Below are positions 45,609-54,059 of a DNA stretch of 64,000 nucleotides, one piece after another; positions within the stretch are counted from its first letter, which is position 1, and every line of letters begins with the position of its first letter. Under the pieces are notes generated by a model. That model did no database searches. It was not told the DNA's origin and saw only the letters and a list, made by a program, of their open reading frames with translations. The position numbers and the translations under genes were made by a program. The DNA comes from 2-02-FULL-55-14 sp964534125 (GTDB taxonomy: Bacteria > Bacteroidota > Ignavibacteria > UBA10030), in the NCBI GenBank assembly GCA_964534125.1, contig CAZHOJ010000013.1, positions 1 through 64,000 of the forward strand. The letters are read 5' to 3'.

Positions 45609-46364
45609 ATGACACATCCATTCGATCTCACAGGCATGTCGGCGGTCGTCACAGGGGCGAGCACCGGCCTTGGAGCCGGTATGACGCTGGCTCTCGCTGA
45701 TGCAGGAGCCGAGGTCCTCCTTGTCGATCGCCGGGAGCAGTCGGAAACGGTCGAGCATCTTCGCGAGCATGGCAAGGTCGCACATGTCTTCCAGGCCGAT
45801 CTGATGGACCAAGATGCTCCGCAGAGGATCATCGATGCGGCGCTGAGCGAATTCGGGAAGGTTGACATCCTTGTCAACAACGCTGGGATCATCCGCCGTG
45901 CGCCGGCCCTGGAATTCAGCGCGGAGGACTGGGACGAGGTCATGGCCATCAACAGCCGGGCGGTATTCTTCCTGTCGCAGGCGGCGGGTCGCGACATGGT
46001 CAAGCGAAAACGCGGCAAGATCATCAATGTGGCATCGCTGCTCTCGTTTCAGGGAGGGATCATCGTTCCATCGTACTCCGCCAGCAAAGGGGCAGTCGCC
46101 CAGATCACGAAAGCCCTCGCGAACGAATGGGCTTCGCTCGGCATCAACGTCAATGCCATTGCTCCCGGGTACATGGTGACGAACAACACTGCACAGCTTC
46201 GGGCGAACACCGAGCGGTATCGCCAGATCACGGAACGGATCCCGGCAGGCCGCTGGGGGGAACCGTCGGACCTGGGCGGTGCAGCCGTCTTTCTTGCATC
46301 GAAGGCTTCGGACTATGTCAACGGCCACGTTCTTGTCGTCGACGGCGGATGGATGGCCCGTTAA
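45609..46364 (+). CDS. kduD: KduD-type 2-dehydro-3-deoxy-D-gluconate 5-dehydrogenase
   Basis: 251-residue SDR: TGASTGLGAG cofactor loop, NNAG at about 90, IINVASLLSF with Ser, YSASKGAVAQITKALANEW with the Tyr-Lys pair, ending VDGGWMAR. Close to the KduD pattern, reducing 2,5-diketo-3-deoxygluconate to 2-keto-3-deoxygluconate. KduI, its usual partner, is not in the window, so KdgF product must isomerise elsewhere or another route is used. Confidence 0.85.
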   Translation: MTHPFDLTGMSAVVTGASTGLGAGMTLALADAGAEVLLVDRREQSETVEHLREHGKVAHVFQADLMDQDAPQRIIDAALSEFGKVDILVNNAGIIRRAPALEFSAEDWDEVMAINSRAVFFLSQAAGRDMVKRKRGKIINVASLLSFQGGIIVPSYSASKGAVAQITKALANEWASLGINVNAIAPGYMVTNNTAQLRANTERYRQITERIPAGRWGEPSDLGGAAVFLASKASDYVNGHVLVVDGGWMAR

Positions 46365-46413
46365 TGCATCATCATCAACTTGCAGAACTGTATCCGGTTA
46401 TTCTGGAATCGAC

Positions 46414-47064
46414 ATGACACAGCACCATCCTGTTCTGGAAAAACTCCACGCGATTGGCATCATTCCCGTCATCGCCATCGACCGTGCTGACGATGCGGTT
46501 CCTCTGGCACGTGCGCTCACAGACGGCGGCCTCCCGTGCGCAGAGGTCACCTTCCGGACGGCGGCAGCAGAGGCCTCCATAGCCGCCATCGCAAAGGCAT
46601 ATCCGGATATGGCTCTGGGCGCAGGGACGGTGCTCACCACCGAGCAGGTCGATAGGGCCATCGGTGCAGGAGCGACATACATTGTGTCACCCGGCCTGAA
46701 TCCCCGGGTTGTCGAACATTGCCGCACCAAAGGTGTTCCGGTCACTCCCGGCGTTGTGACGCCGTCCGAGGTCGAACGAGGGATCGAGCTGGGCCTGACT
46801 GTGCTGAAGTACTTCCCGGCAGAGGCCTCGGGCGGGATTCCCTATCTGAAAGCGATCTCTGCCCCGTACAAGGGTCTGAAGTTCATTCCGACGGGCGGTG
46901 TCGATGAATCGAACCTTCTGTCGTATCTGAAGCTTCCAAACGTTCTCGCGTGCGGAGGGAGCTGGATGGTGAAGCAGGACCTCATAGCCGCCGGACAGTT
47001 CGACAAGATCCGTTCCATGACAGCCTCGGCCGTCGCTCTCCGCGATTCACAGAAAGGCGTATGA
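46414..47064 (+). CDS. eda: KDPG (2-keto-3-deoxy-6-phosphogluconate) aldolase Eda
   Basis: 216 residues, cytosolic TIM barrel. AEVTFRT carries the catalytic Glu, LKYFPAEASGG the Schiff-base Lys, and GAGTVLT and PTGGVDESN the phosphate sites. It cleaves KDPG, made by the KdgK encoded at 52948, into pyruvate and glyceraldehyde-3-phosphate. The start is chosen at 46414 with GGAA upstream; longer readings run into kduD. Its stop overlaps the PL6 ATG (ATGA). Confidence 0.92.
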   Translation: MTQHHPVLEKLHAIGIIPVIAIDRADDAVPLARALTDGGLPCAEVTFRTAAAEASIAAIAKAYPDMALGAGTVLTTEQVDRAIGAGATYIVSPGLNPRVVEHCRTKGVPVTPGVVTPSEVERGIELGLTVLKYFPAEASGGIPYLKAISAPYKGLKFIPTGGVDESNLLSYLKLPNVLACGGSWMVKQDLIAAGQFDKIRSMTASAVALRDSQKGV

Positions 47065-48791
47065 ACGTGAGGAAATGTGCACTCGTTGCTTGTGCTGGCC
47101 TGGTTGTTTCTGCTGCATGGGCCGATGTCTATCCGGTGACGTCGCCCCAGCAGATAACGACGGTCATGGCATCAGCGAAGCCCGGCGATACGCTGACGAT
47201 GGCGAACGGCACATGGACGAATGTCCTGATCGCGTTTGCAGGCCATGGGGACAGCCTCAATCCGATCGTGCTTCGGGCGGAGACCCCCGGACAGGTCCTC
47301 GTCACGGGCGCGAGCAACCTCCGGATCAGCGGATCCTGGCTGATCGTTGAGGGGCTCCGGTTCGAGGACGGTCTCAGTCCGTCCGGCGCCGTGGTGGAAT
47401 TTCGGGGCACGCTCGGTGAGGCGCAGCACTGCCGCTTGACGGGGACGTCCGTGGTGAATTTCAATCCCCCGGACATCAACACAGATTACAAATGGGTATC
47501 CCTCTACGGCGCGAACAACCGCGTCGACCACTGCTATCTCGCCAACAAGACCCATTCGGGAACGACGCTCGTCATCTGGCTGGGTCCGCAACCGAACTAT
47601 CATCGCATCGACCACAACTACTTCGGGCCGCGCCCGGCTCTGGGCTTCAATGGAGGTGAGACCATCCGCGTCGGGACAAGCGATTGGTCCATGTACGATT
47701 CGTACACCATCGTCGAGGACAATTACTTCTATCAGTGCAATGGCGAGGTCGAGATCATCTCCAGCAAGTCGTGCGAGAACATCTACCGGCGCAACACCTT
47801 TGTTTCGTGTGCAGGAGCGCTGACGCTGCGTCATGGCAACAGATGTACGGTGGAGGGGAACTTCTTCTTCGGCAATAAGGTGGGCGATTCCGGGGGCATC
47901 CGCGTCATCGGCGAGGACCATGTTGTCGTCAACAATTACATGGCTGACCTTATCGGGAGCAGCACCAAGTCTGCTCTTCCGATCATGAACGGCGTTCCCG
48001 ACAGCCCGTTGAATCGCTATTTCCAGGTCCAACGGGCGATCATCGCACACAACACGATCGTCGACTGCACCTATCCGATCACCATCGGGGTCGGGAAGAG
48101 CACAGAGCTCTCACTGCCGCCGAGGGATTGCCTCATCGGGAACAACATCATCCGTGGGACACGCAGTCCGCTGATCACGATCGTGGACAACCCGATCGAT
48201 TTCGTCTGGCAGGCGAACATCTTCTCCGGAGGGAGTCTCGGCATCACCCAACCTCCGGGCATCACTTTGACGGATCCGCTCCTTGTGAAGGGAGCCGACG
48301 GTCTGTGGCGCCCCGGTGCATCAAGCCCTGCGATCGATAGTGCCAGCGGGAGCTACCCCATGGCACAGTACGATATGGATGGTCAGGTGCGGACCGGACT
48401 GCGCGATATCGGTGCTGACGAAGTGTCGGACGATCCGATCGCCTCGCGCCCTCTGGCGCCCGAGGATGTCGGACCCGGCTGGATGGTCGTTCAGACATCG
48501 GTGCCTTCGGATGGCTCTGCGGTCCCGGTCAGCATTGTGCTCGAACAGAACTATCCGAATCCGTTCAATCCGTCGACGAGGATACGGTTCGCCGTCACAA
48601 CAAGCCAGCACGTGGTCCTTTCGATACATGACGTTTCAGGCCGCAGGATTGCCGAGCTTATCAACGGATTGGTCCCCCCTGGCCTCCATGACGCCACCTT
48701 CACTGCGTCCGGGTTGTCTTCAGGGATATATTATGCGCGGCTGATGACGGAGACAGGTATGCTGTCGCGCTCGATGATTCTACTGAAATGA
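47061..48791 (+). CDS. Alginate lyase PL6 (chondroitinase-B-like) with T9SS tail
   Basis: 576 residues from the ATG at 47061 (ATGA with eda; GAAAGG upstream). Signal peptide about 1-21, right-handed beta-helix about 22-440, sorting tail from residue 497 (NYPNPFNPST to SMILLK). PL6 signatures: NGGETIRVGTSDWS, IISSKSCENIYRRNT with Lys236, and LTLRHGNRCTVEGNFFFG with Arg257, equivalent to the catalytic Lys/Arg pair of chondroitinase B. It likely cuts alginate outside the cell; chondroitin is less likely, as there is no sulfatase. Confidence 0.9.
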   Translation: MNVRKCALVACAGLVVSAAWADVYPVTSPQQITTVMASAKPGDTLTMANGTWTNVLIAFAGHGDSLNPIVLRAETPGQVLVTGASNLRISGSWLIVEGLRFEDGLSPSGAVVEFRGTLGEAQHCRLTGTSVVNFNPPDINTDYKWVSLYGANNRVDHCYLANKTHSGTTLVIWLGPQPNYHRIDHNYFGPRPALGFNGGETIRVGTSDWSMYDSYTIVEDNYFYQCNGEVEIISSKSCENIYRRNTFVSCAGALTLRHGNRCTVEGNFFFGNKVGDSGGIRVIGEDHVVVNNYMADLIGSSTKSALPIMNGVPDSPLNRYFQVQRAIIAHNTIVDCTYPITIGVGKSTELSLPPRDCLIGNNIIRGTRSPLITIVDNPIDFVWQANIFSGGSLGITQPPGITLTDPLLVKGADGLWRPGASSPAIDSASGSYPMAQYDMDGQVRTGLRDIGADEVSDDPIASRPLAPEDVGPGWMVVQTSVPSDGSAVPVSIVLEQNYPNPFNPSTRIRFAVTTSQHVVLSIHDVSGRRIAELINGLVPPGLHDATFTASGLSSGIYYARLMTETGMLSRSMILLK

Positions 48792-49990
48792 GAACATACC
48801 ATATCTGTATGATGCTCGTGCTGCTTGCGGGCGGGTCCGCGGCTCAGACCCTGGACCTCTCTACGGCCGATCCAATGGTCCTCATCCGCGTGCGCGATGA
48901 TCTGCGGTCAGGCTCAAAGACCTTTGTTCCGGCGTATCGCAAGCTGGGACGGGAGGCCGAGGCGGCGCTGGACTATGCACCAGTCTCGGTCATGGACAAA
49001 GAAAGGATACCGCCAAGCGGAGACAAACATGACTATCTGAGTCAGGGACGGTACTGGTGGGCGGACCCTGATGCTCCCGATGGCGTACCCTACATCCGCC
49101 GCGATGGCGAAGTGAACCCGGAAGCAGCCACGATCCCCGACCATGAGAATCTTTCGACGATGTCCCAGCATGTCGAAACGCTTGCCCTCATGTACTTCTT
49201 CTCCGGCGAGGAGCGATTTGCCCGGCACGCGGCGAGATTGATCCGTGTCTGGTTCCTCGACTCTCTGACGCGGATGAACCCTCACCTCCGTTTCGGTCAG
49301 TCCGTTCCCGGACGCTCGGATGACCGCGGGGCAGGTGTCCTCGAAGGGCGGCGCTTCCCGCTCATCATCGACGCGGCGACGATACTCCGGACATCGCAAT
49401 CCTGGACGCCGGAAGATCACGAGTCGCTCCGGGCATGGTTCGCCGAGTACCTGACTTGGGTGACGGAAAGCAAGAAGGGAAAGGCCGAGGCACGGGCCGC
49501 GAACAATCACGGCACGTGGTATGATCAGCAAGTGATCCCCGTCGCGGCTTTTGCCGGGAAGCGGGACCTGGCGTACCAGATGGCCAGGGAGATACCTGGG
49601 AAGCGGATCTTTTCCCAGATCGAACCGGATGGTACACAGCCGCATGAGCTGCAACGCACGCGCTCCTGGCATTACTGCATTTTCAACCTGGATGCGTTCG
49701 TGAGGTTGTCAGTGATTGCACGCCAGTTCGGTATATCGTTGTGGGATTCTGCATCCGCGGATGGCAGGTCCCTCGGGAAAGCGATCGATGTGCTCCTCCC
49801 GTACGCATTGGGAGAGCAGTCGTGGGAACATCAGGATATCGCCGGATTCGAGGGCATTCTCCTGGCACCGGCCCTCCTGGCCTCATATGCTGGTACGGGA
49901 AACGAAGACCATCTCCGGGCAGCGCGGAAGCTTGCGGGGCGACGGCTAACGACGGACAGAAGGGTCCTCACGTTCGGTATCAGACCCTGA
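48788..49990 (+). CDS. Alginate-lyase-superfamily enzyme (PF05426; PL5/PL38-like)
   Basis: 400 residues with a signal peptide (about 1-19) and one alpha-toroid domain. Landmarks are GRYWWADPDAPDGVPYIRRD, LTRMNPHLRFGQ, NNHGTWYDQQ with the Asn-His pair, and HYCIFNLDAF. They match the C-terminal half of the fusion at 5639-7951 block for block. No sorting tail, so probably periplasmic. It is coupled to PL6 by ATGA, which fits stepwise degradation of alginate or a related polyuronate. Exact PL family and substrate (mannuronan, glucuronan) cannot be fixed by eye. Confidence 0.82.
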   Translation: MRTYHICMMLVLLAGGSAAQTLDLSTADPMVLIRVRDDLRSGSKTFVPAYRKLGREAEAALDYAPVSVMDKERIPPSGDKHDYLSQGRYWWADPDAPDGVPYIRRDGEVNPEAATIPDHENLSTMSQHVETLALMYFFSGEERFARHAARLIRVWFLDSLTRMNPHLRFGQSVPGRSDDRGAGVLEGRRFPLIIDAATILRTSQSWTPEDHESLRAWFAEYLTWVTESKKGKAEARAANNHGTWYDQQVIPVAAFAGKRDLAYQMAREIPGKRIFSQIEPDGTQPHELQRTRSWHYCIFNLDAFVRLSVIARQFGISLWDSASADGRSLGKAIDVLLPYALGEQSWEHQDIAGFEGILLAPALLASYAGTGNEDHLRAARKLAGRRLTTDRRVLTFGIRP

Positions 49991-50076
49991 GGCGATGTCG
50001 AGAATATGTTTCCAGTTCACAAACACCATAGCTACAACAATCCACACCATCCACCCACAGTCCTCTTGGAGGATAT

Positions 50077-52863
50077 ATGAACACCTTCGTCCGAAGGTTA
50101 CTGACGACGATGATCGTCGCGGGAATCGCCACCACAGTGGTGCTTGCCCAATCGATCACGTCCACGGGTTCCGGTACCTGGAGCTCGACAACTCCTGACG
50201 CGCCATGGCCGGGCGGGATCGTCCCGACGGCTGCCGACAGCGTCATCGTCGCAGATGGCCACACCGTTACGATCGATTCCGGTGCTGTCTGCCGAACACT
50301 GATCGTCGGCACAACCGGGGCATCGACGACGACTGCCCGTTTCTCCATTGACGGCACACTCGGAACGCTGACGGTGAGCGAAAATATCGTTCTCGCAGCA
50401 TCCACCAGCAGGTTCCGCGTTGAGACACGGAGTCCCGCAGGTGTATCGAACTCGTTCGTCGAGCACCTTCTCAATCTCTCGGGAGATCTCGATAACACAG
50501 CCGGGGGGACGCTTGACTTCCGCGGAGGCTCGAACAGCAGCGGCACGTCCAATGGCGTCCTGCTGACGCTCGAGGGTTCCGGGAACTCCACGATTACGCT
50601 CAGCCGCACGGCCTATGGAAGCTCGAACGAGGAATTCAACGGTATCACCGTGAACAAGACCGGCGGTGCAAAGGTCATCCTCGCGGGTGGCAATCTGTAT
50701 ATGTCGAATAATTCGTCGGTCGGTGCGACGATCCTCACCCTTACGAGTGGAATCATCGAGACGGGTGTGAACAACTGGGTCCTGCTTTCCACGAACGGCA
50801 GCGGTATTGTCGATGCATCAGACGCCAGCCATATCGTTGGGAACCTGGGACGCGGGACATCCAACAGCACGAACGCAACGCGTACCTTCCCCGTCGGCGA
50901 TGTGGACGGCTACAGACCTCTGACCGTGAGTGCGACGACCTCCGGCTCAGCGACAGGACACCACGTGCTGGTCTCTGTCGTGCAGGGTGATGCAAACACG
51001 GGCAGCAGTGCGTTCGCTGGGAGTATCGATAAGGTCTCTGCGATCCGATACTACAAGGTCACGTATCTGAAAGGTGCTTCGGGCGCGGACTCCATGGGAT
51101 TCAATTACTACGCCCCGAGCTATCGCGATGACGACGGTGTTGCAGAGGGGAATACGGACCTCCGCGTCGGCTACTCCGCTGACGAACGGGCGACATGGAA
51201 CGGCATAGCGCAGACCAACGCCCATACGACGGCCCTTACGTCGCAGCCGGTCGAGATCGCACCGGATTCCGTGAGCGCGATGTACCTTGTCAGTGGTTCG
51301 AGCACGTACGTCGCCTTAGCGCGTGCCACCGGCACGACGACAAATGCGCTCTCCCTGAAGGTCGACGGTATCTCGAAATCCTCAGGGAAGTTTGGTGCAT
51401 GGAGTTCTCCCTCGACATGGCTCGGCAACGTTCTCCCGGTTGCCGGGGATGATGTCATCATTGCCACCGGCGACACTGTCTTCTTCGATATGGACAGCGT
51501 TGCTGTCAAGAGCATCCTCGTGGGTGAAGACTCTATGGGCGTCTTCCTCTTCGATGCGACGAAGAACACCGCCCTGCTCGTCGACGGCAACATCCACGTC
51601 ACAGCGCGAAGCGTTTTCAAGGTGCAGAGCAGAACAGTGACGGGGCCGGGAACATCCGACCTGATTCATAATGTCTATCTCTATGGCGACCTGTTGCATG
51701 AGGGTTCCGGCCTCGACTTCCGGTCCGGATCCACGAATACAAATGCCGCCGTTGCGAACTTCCATCTCGTCGGTTCGGCCGATCAGGGACTGACGGTCAC
51801 CACCCCGTTCACGACATCGAACGGAGAGTTCAATTCGATCCAGGTCAAGAAGTCCGGATCCGGAAAGATCTTCCTCGGGAGCAACATCTATCTTGCAGGG
51901 GGGTCGAGCTCGAATCCGGCAACATTCCCGTGGCTGAATCTCGAGAGCGGTATCATCCAAACGGGCGAGTTCGCCATCATCCACCGCTATGCCTCCAATA
52001 CCGGCTCGATCATGGGCGGTTCCAGCGCAAGCTATGTCATTGGCGCTGTCGGACGCGGAATGGGGAACAGTGGCGGGGCGACCCGGACGTTCCCGGTCGG
52101 CGACGAGAACGGTTATCGACCGTTCACCGTGCGCTCGACGACGGGCGGAAGCAGCACGGGTCACCATATCATCGTGCGCGCTCATGCCGGGAATGCCAAT
52201 ACGGGATCGAGCACGCTCTCACCTGCGATCGATAAGGTCTCCCAGATCCGGTACTATGATGTGCAGTACGTACAGGGTGGCGGGGCTGCGACAATGGACG
52301 TTGATCGTTTGACGATCACGTATGGCGCCGATGACGGTGTGGGCACGGGGAATGTCGACCTTCGCATTGCCACCTCCCTCGACGCACGAGCGACCTGGAC
52401 CGCCCTCGGACAGCTCATCCCGGACACGACGTACACTCCGAACGAAGCTATCCAGGACAGCATGGCGGTCGTTACGCTGACGCCTGCAACGACTGTCCTC
52501 TACGCAACGCTCGGTCGGCTAACAGGAACGACCACGAACAGCCTCGGAACGGGCACTGCAGTCGAGCCGGTCGATGGAACGCCGACCTCGTGGGCCCTCG
52601 GACAGAACTATCCGAATCCTTTCAATCCCGAGACCAGGATCGGATTCTCGCTGCTGTCATCGACACATGTGAAACTGACCGTGATGAACCTCCTCGGACA
52701 GCAGGTGACGACGCTCGTCAGCGGGGAGCTTCCGGCCGGATCACAGGCAATTCGGTGGAATGGCCGGGACGATGCGGGTCGTGTTATGCCCAGCGGTGTC
52801 TATTTCTATCGGATCGAAACACCTGAGTTCACTCAGACGAAACGCATGATCCTGATGAAGTAG
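50077..52863 (+). CDS. Secreted T9SS cargo of an unrecognised repeat family (two copies)
   Basis: 928 residues: signal peptide about 1-24, repeat 1 about 27-428, repeat 2 about 436-835, sorting tail from residue 844 (NYPNPFNPET to RMILMK). Each repeat opens with a G8-like segment (GSGTWSST; GAWSSPSTWLGNVLP) and contains FPVGD (Phe271 and Phe672, 401 residues apart), GYRP, STGHH or ATGHH, IDKVS-IRYY and DDGV-GN-DLR. The single-copy relative is at 21441-23000. No enzyme motif. TTGGAGG precedes the ATG. A GC-rich hairpin follows the stop. Function unknown. Confidence 0.78.
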   Translation: MNTFVRRLLTTMIVAGIATTVVLAQSITSTGSGTWSSTTPDAPWPGGIVPTAADSVIVADGHTVTIDSGAVCRTLIVGTTGASTTTARFSIDGTLGTLTVSENIVLAASTSRFRVETRSPAGVSNSFVEHLLNLSGDLDNTAGGTLDFRGGSNSSGTSNGVLLTLEGSGNSTITLSRTAYGSSNEEFNGITVNKTGGAKVILAGGNLYMSNNSSVGATILTLTSGIIETGVNNWVLLSTNGSGIVDASDASHIVGNLGRGTSNSTNATRTFPVGDVDGYRPLTVSATTSGSATGHHVLVSVVQGDANTGSSAFAGSIDKVSAIRYYKVTYLKGASGADSMGFNYYAPSYRDDDGVAEGNTDLRVGYSADERATWNGIAQTNAHTTALTSQPVEIAPDSVSAMYLVSGSSTYVALARATGTTTNALSLKVDGISKSSGKFGAWSSPSTWLGNVLPVAGDDVIIATGDTVFFDMDSVAVKSILVGEDSMGVFLFDATKNTALLVDGNIHVTARSVFKVQSRTVTGPGTSDLIHNVYLYGDLLHEGSGLDFRSGSTNTNAAVANFHLVGSADQGLTVTTPFTTSNGEFNSIQVKKSGSGKIFLGSNIYLAGGSSSNPATFPWLNLESGIIQTGEFAIIHRYASNTGSIMGGSSASYVIGAVGRGMGNSGGATRTFPVGDENGYRPFTVRSTTGGSSTGHHIIVRAHAGNANTGSSTLSPAIDKVSQIRYYDVQYVQGGGAATMDVDRLTITYGADDGVGTGNVDLRIATSLDARATWTALGQLIPDTTYTPNEAIQDSMAVVTLTPATTVLYATLGRLTGTTTNSLGTGTAVEPVDGTPTSWALGQNYPNPFNPETRIGFSLLSSTHVKLTVMNLLGQQVTTLVSGELPAGSQAIRWNGRDDAGRVMPSGVYFYRIETPEFTQTKRMILMK

Positions 52864-52877
52864 TAGATGTCACTCCG

Positions 52878-52909
52878 GACGGGGCAGGCTTTCGCTGTCC
52901 TGCCCCGTC
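52878..52909 (+). terminator. Hairpin after the two-copy repeat gene
   Basis: GACGGGGCAGG and CCTGCCCCGTC form a perfect 11-bp stem around a 10-base loop, 15 bases after the stop and 39 bases before the kdgK ATG. There is no T-run. It is probably a transcript-end protector or partial terminator. Confidence 0.6.
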
Positions 52910-52947
52910 ACGGTTGTCCAGATCACCACACTCCATTGATCCAGACC

Positions 52948-53979
52948 ATGACAGATCTGAAAGTTGTGACGTTCGGGGAGCTCATGCTCCGCCTCAAGAC
53001 CCCTGAATTCCTGCGTTTTGTCCAGGCTTCCACCCTCGAAGCGACATTTGGCGGCGGGGAAGCCAATGTTGCAGTATCGCTCGCCAATTTTGGCCTCGAT
53101 GCACACTACGTGACCGTCCTGCCGAAGCATGACATCGGGCAGGCTGCCGTCAATGCGCTCCGAAAGCACGGGGTGAGGACGGAATCGATAGTTCGGGCGG
53201 GCGACAGGATCGGCATCTATTTCCTGGAATCAGGTGCCTCGCAACGGCCGTCGAAGGTCATTTATGACCGGGCAGGAGCTGCAATTGCAGACGTGAAGCC
53301 GGGAATGATCCCGTGGCAGGATGTCCTCAAGGGGGCATCGTGGTTCCATGTCACAGGCATCACGCCTGCCCTCAGTCCCTCGGCCTCCGAGGCCACGATC
53401 GAGGCCGTGCAGGCTGCGCGGAAAGCGGGTGTGACAGTATCATGCGACCTCAACTACAGGAAGAAGCTCTGGTCGCGTGAGCGGGCTGGGGAGATCATGG
53501 CACGCGTCATGGACCACGTCGACGTGGTGATCGCAAACGAAGAGGATGCCGACATGGTGTTCGGCATCAAGGCCGCCGGGGCAGATGTCGAGAAGGGTCA
53601 CGTGGAAGCCCGCACCTATCAGTCTGTGGCGGAGCAGCTGATGAAGCGGTTCCCGTCGCTGAAGACCGTGACGATCACGCTGCGTGAGAGCCTTTCTGCT
53701 TCGGATAATAACTGGTCGGCAGTGGCGTGGGATGGATCCTCGTTCGTTGAGAGCAAAAAATACAGTATCCGGATAGTAGACCGGGTCGGCGGAGGAGATT
53801 CCTTCGGAGCGGGCCTGATCTACGGACTTGTACAAAAAAGGCCGCTCGCTGATGCGCTCGAGTTCGCAGTTGCGGCATCGTGCCTCAAGCACACTATTCC
53901 CGGCGACTTCAACCATGTGAGCGTTGCAGAGGTCGAAGAGCTCATGAAAGGTGGAGGCTCCGGGCGCGTTCAGCGATGA
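52948..53979 (+). CDS. kdgK: 2-keto-3-deoxygluconate kinase KdgK (PfkB family)
   Basis: 343 residues. TFGGGEANVAVSLANFG is the N-terminal PfkB sugar-binding block, CDLNYRKKLW the middle segment typical of KDG kinases, and DRVGGGDSFGAGLIYG the C-terminal block with the catalytic Asp. It phosphorylates 2-keto-3-deoxygluconate to KDPG for Eda. The start is set at 52948 because earlier readings cross the hairpin at 52878-52909 and add a non-conserved leader. A good intrinsic terminator follows. Confidence 0.9.
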   Translation: MTDLKVVTFGELMLRLKTPEFLRFVQASTLEATFGGGEANVAVSLANFGLDAHYVTVLPKHDIGQAAVNALRKHGVRTESIVRAGDRIGIYFLESGASQRPSKVIYDRAGAAIADVKPGMIPWQDVLKGASWFHVTGITPALSPSASEATIEAVQAARKAGVTVSCDLNYRKKLWSRERAGEIMARVMDHVDVVIANEEDADMVFGIKAAGADVEKGHVEARTYQSVAEQLMKRFPSLKTVTITLRESLSASDNNWSAVAWDGSSFVESKKYSIRIVDRVGGGDSFGAGLIYGLVQKRPLADALEFAVAASCLKHTIPGDFNHVSVAEVEELMKGGGSGRVQR

Positions 53980-53999
53980 TCAGATAGAGATCTCTCGCG

Positions 54000-54034
54000 G
54001 GGGCGTCTGCACACTGCAGGTGCCCCTTTCTTTT
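54000..54034 (+). terminator. Intrinsic terminator after kdgK
   Basis: A 12-bp stem (GGGGCGTCTGCA with TGCAGGTGCCCC, two G-T pairs), loop CAC, followed by TTTCTTTT (54027-54034). It ends 25 bases before the next ATG, so the esterase gene needs read-through or a promoter not seen. Confidence 0.75.
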
Positions 54035-54059
54035 GGCTGTATCTCCGGAAAGATCACAA

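Noticed and set aside
47061..48791. PL6 protein as chondroitinase B proper
   Set aside because: Catalytic Lys and Arg fit both, but the locus has no sulfatase or GAG-specific enzyme, and PL17, KdgF and DEH-reductase neighbours favour alginate.
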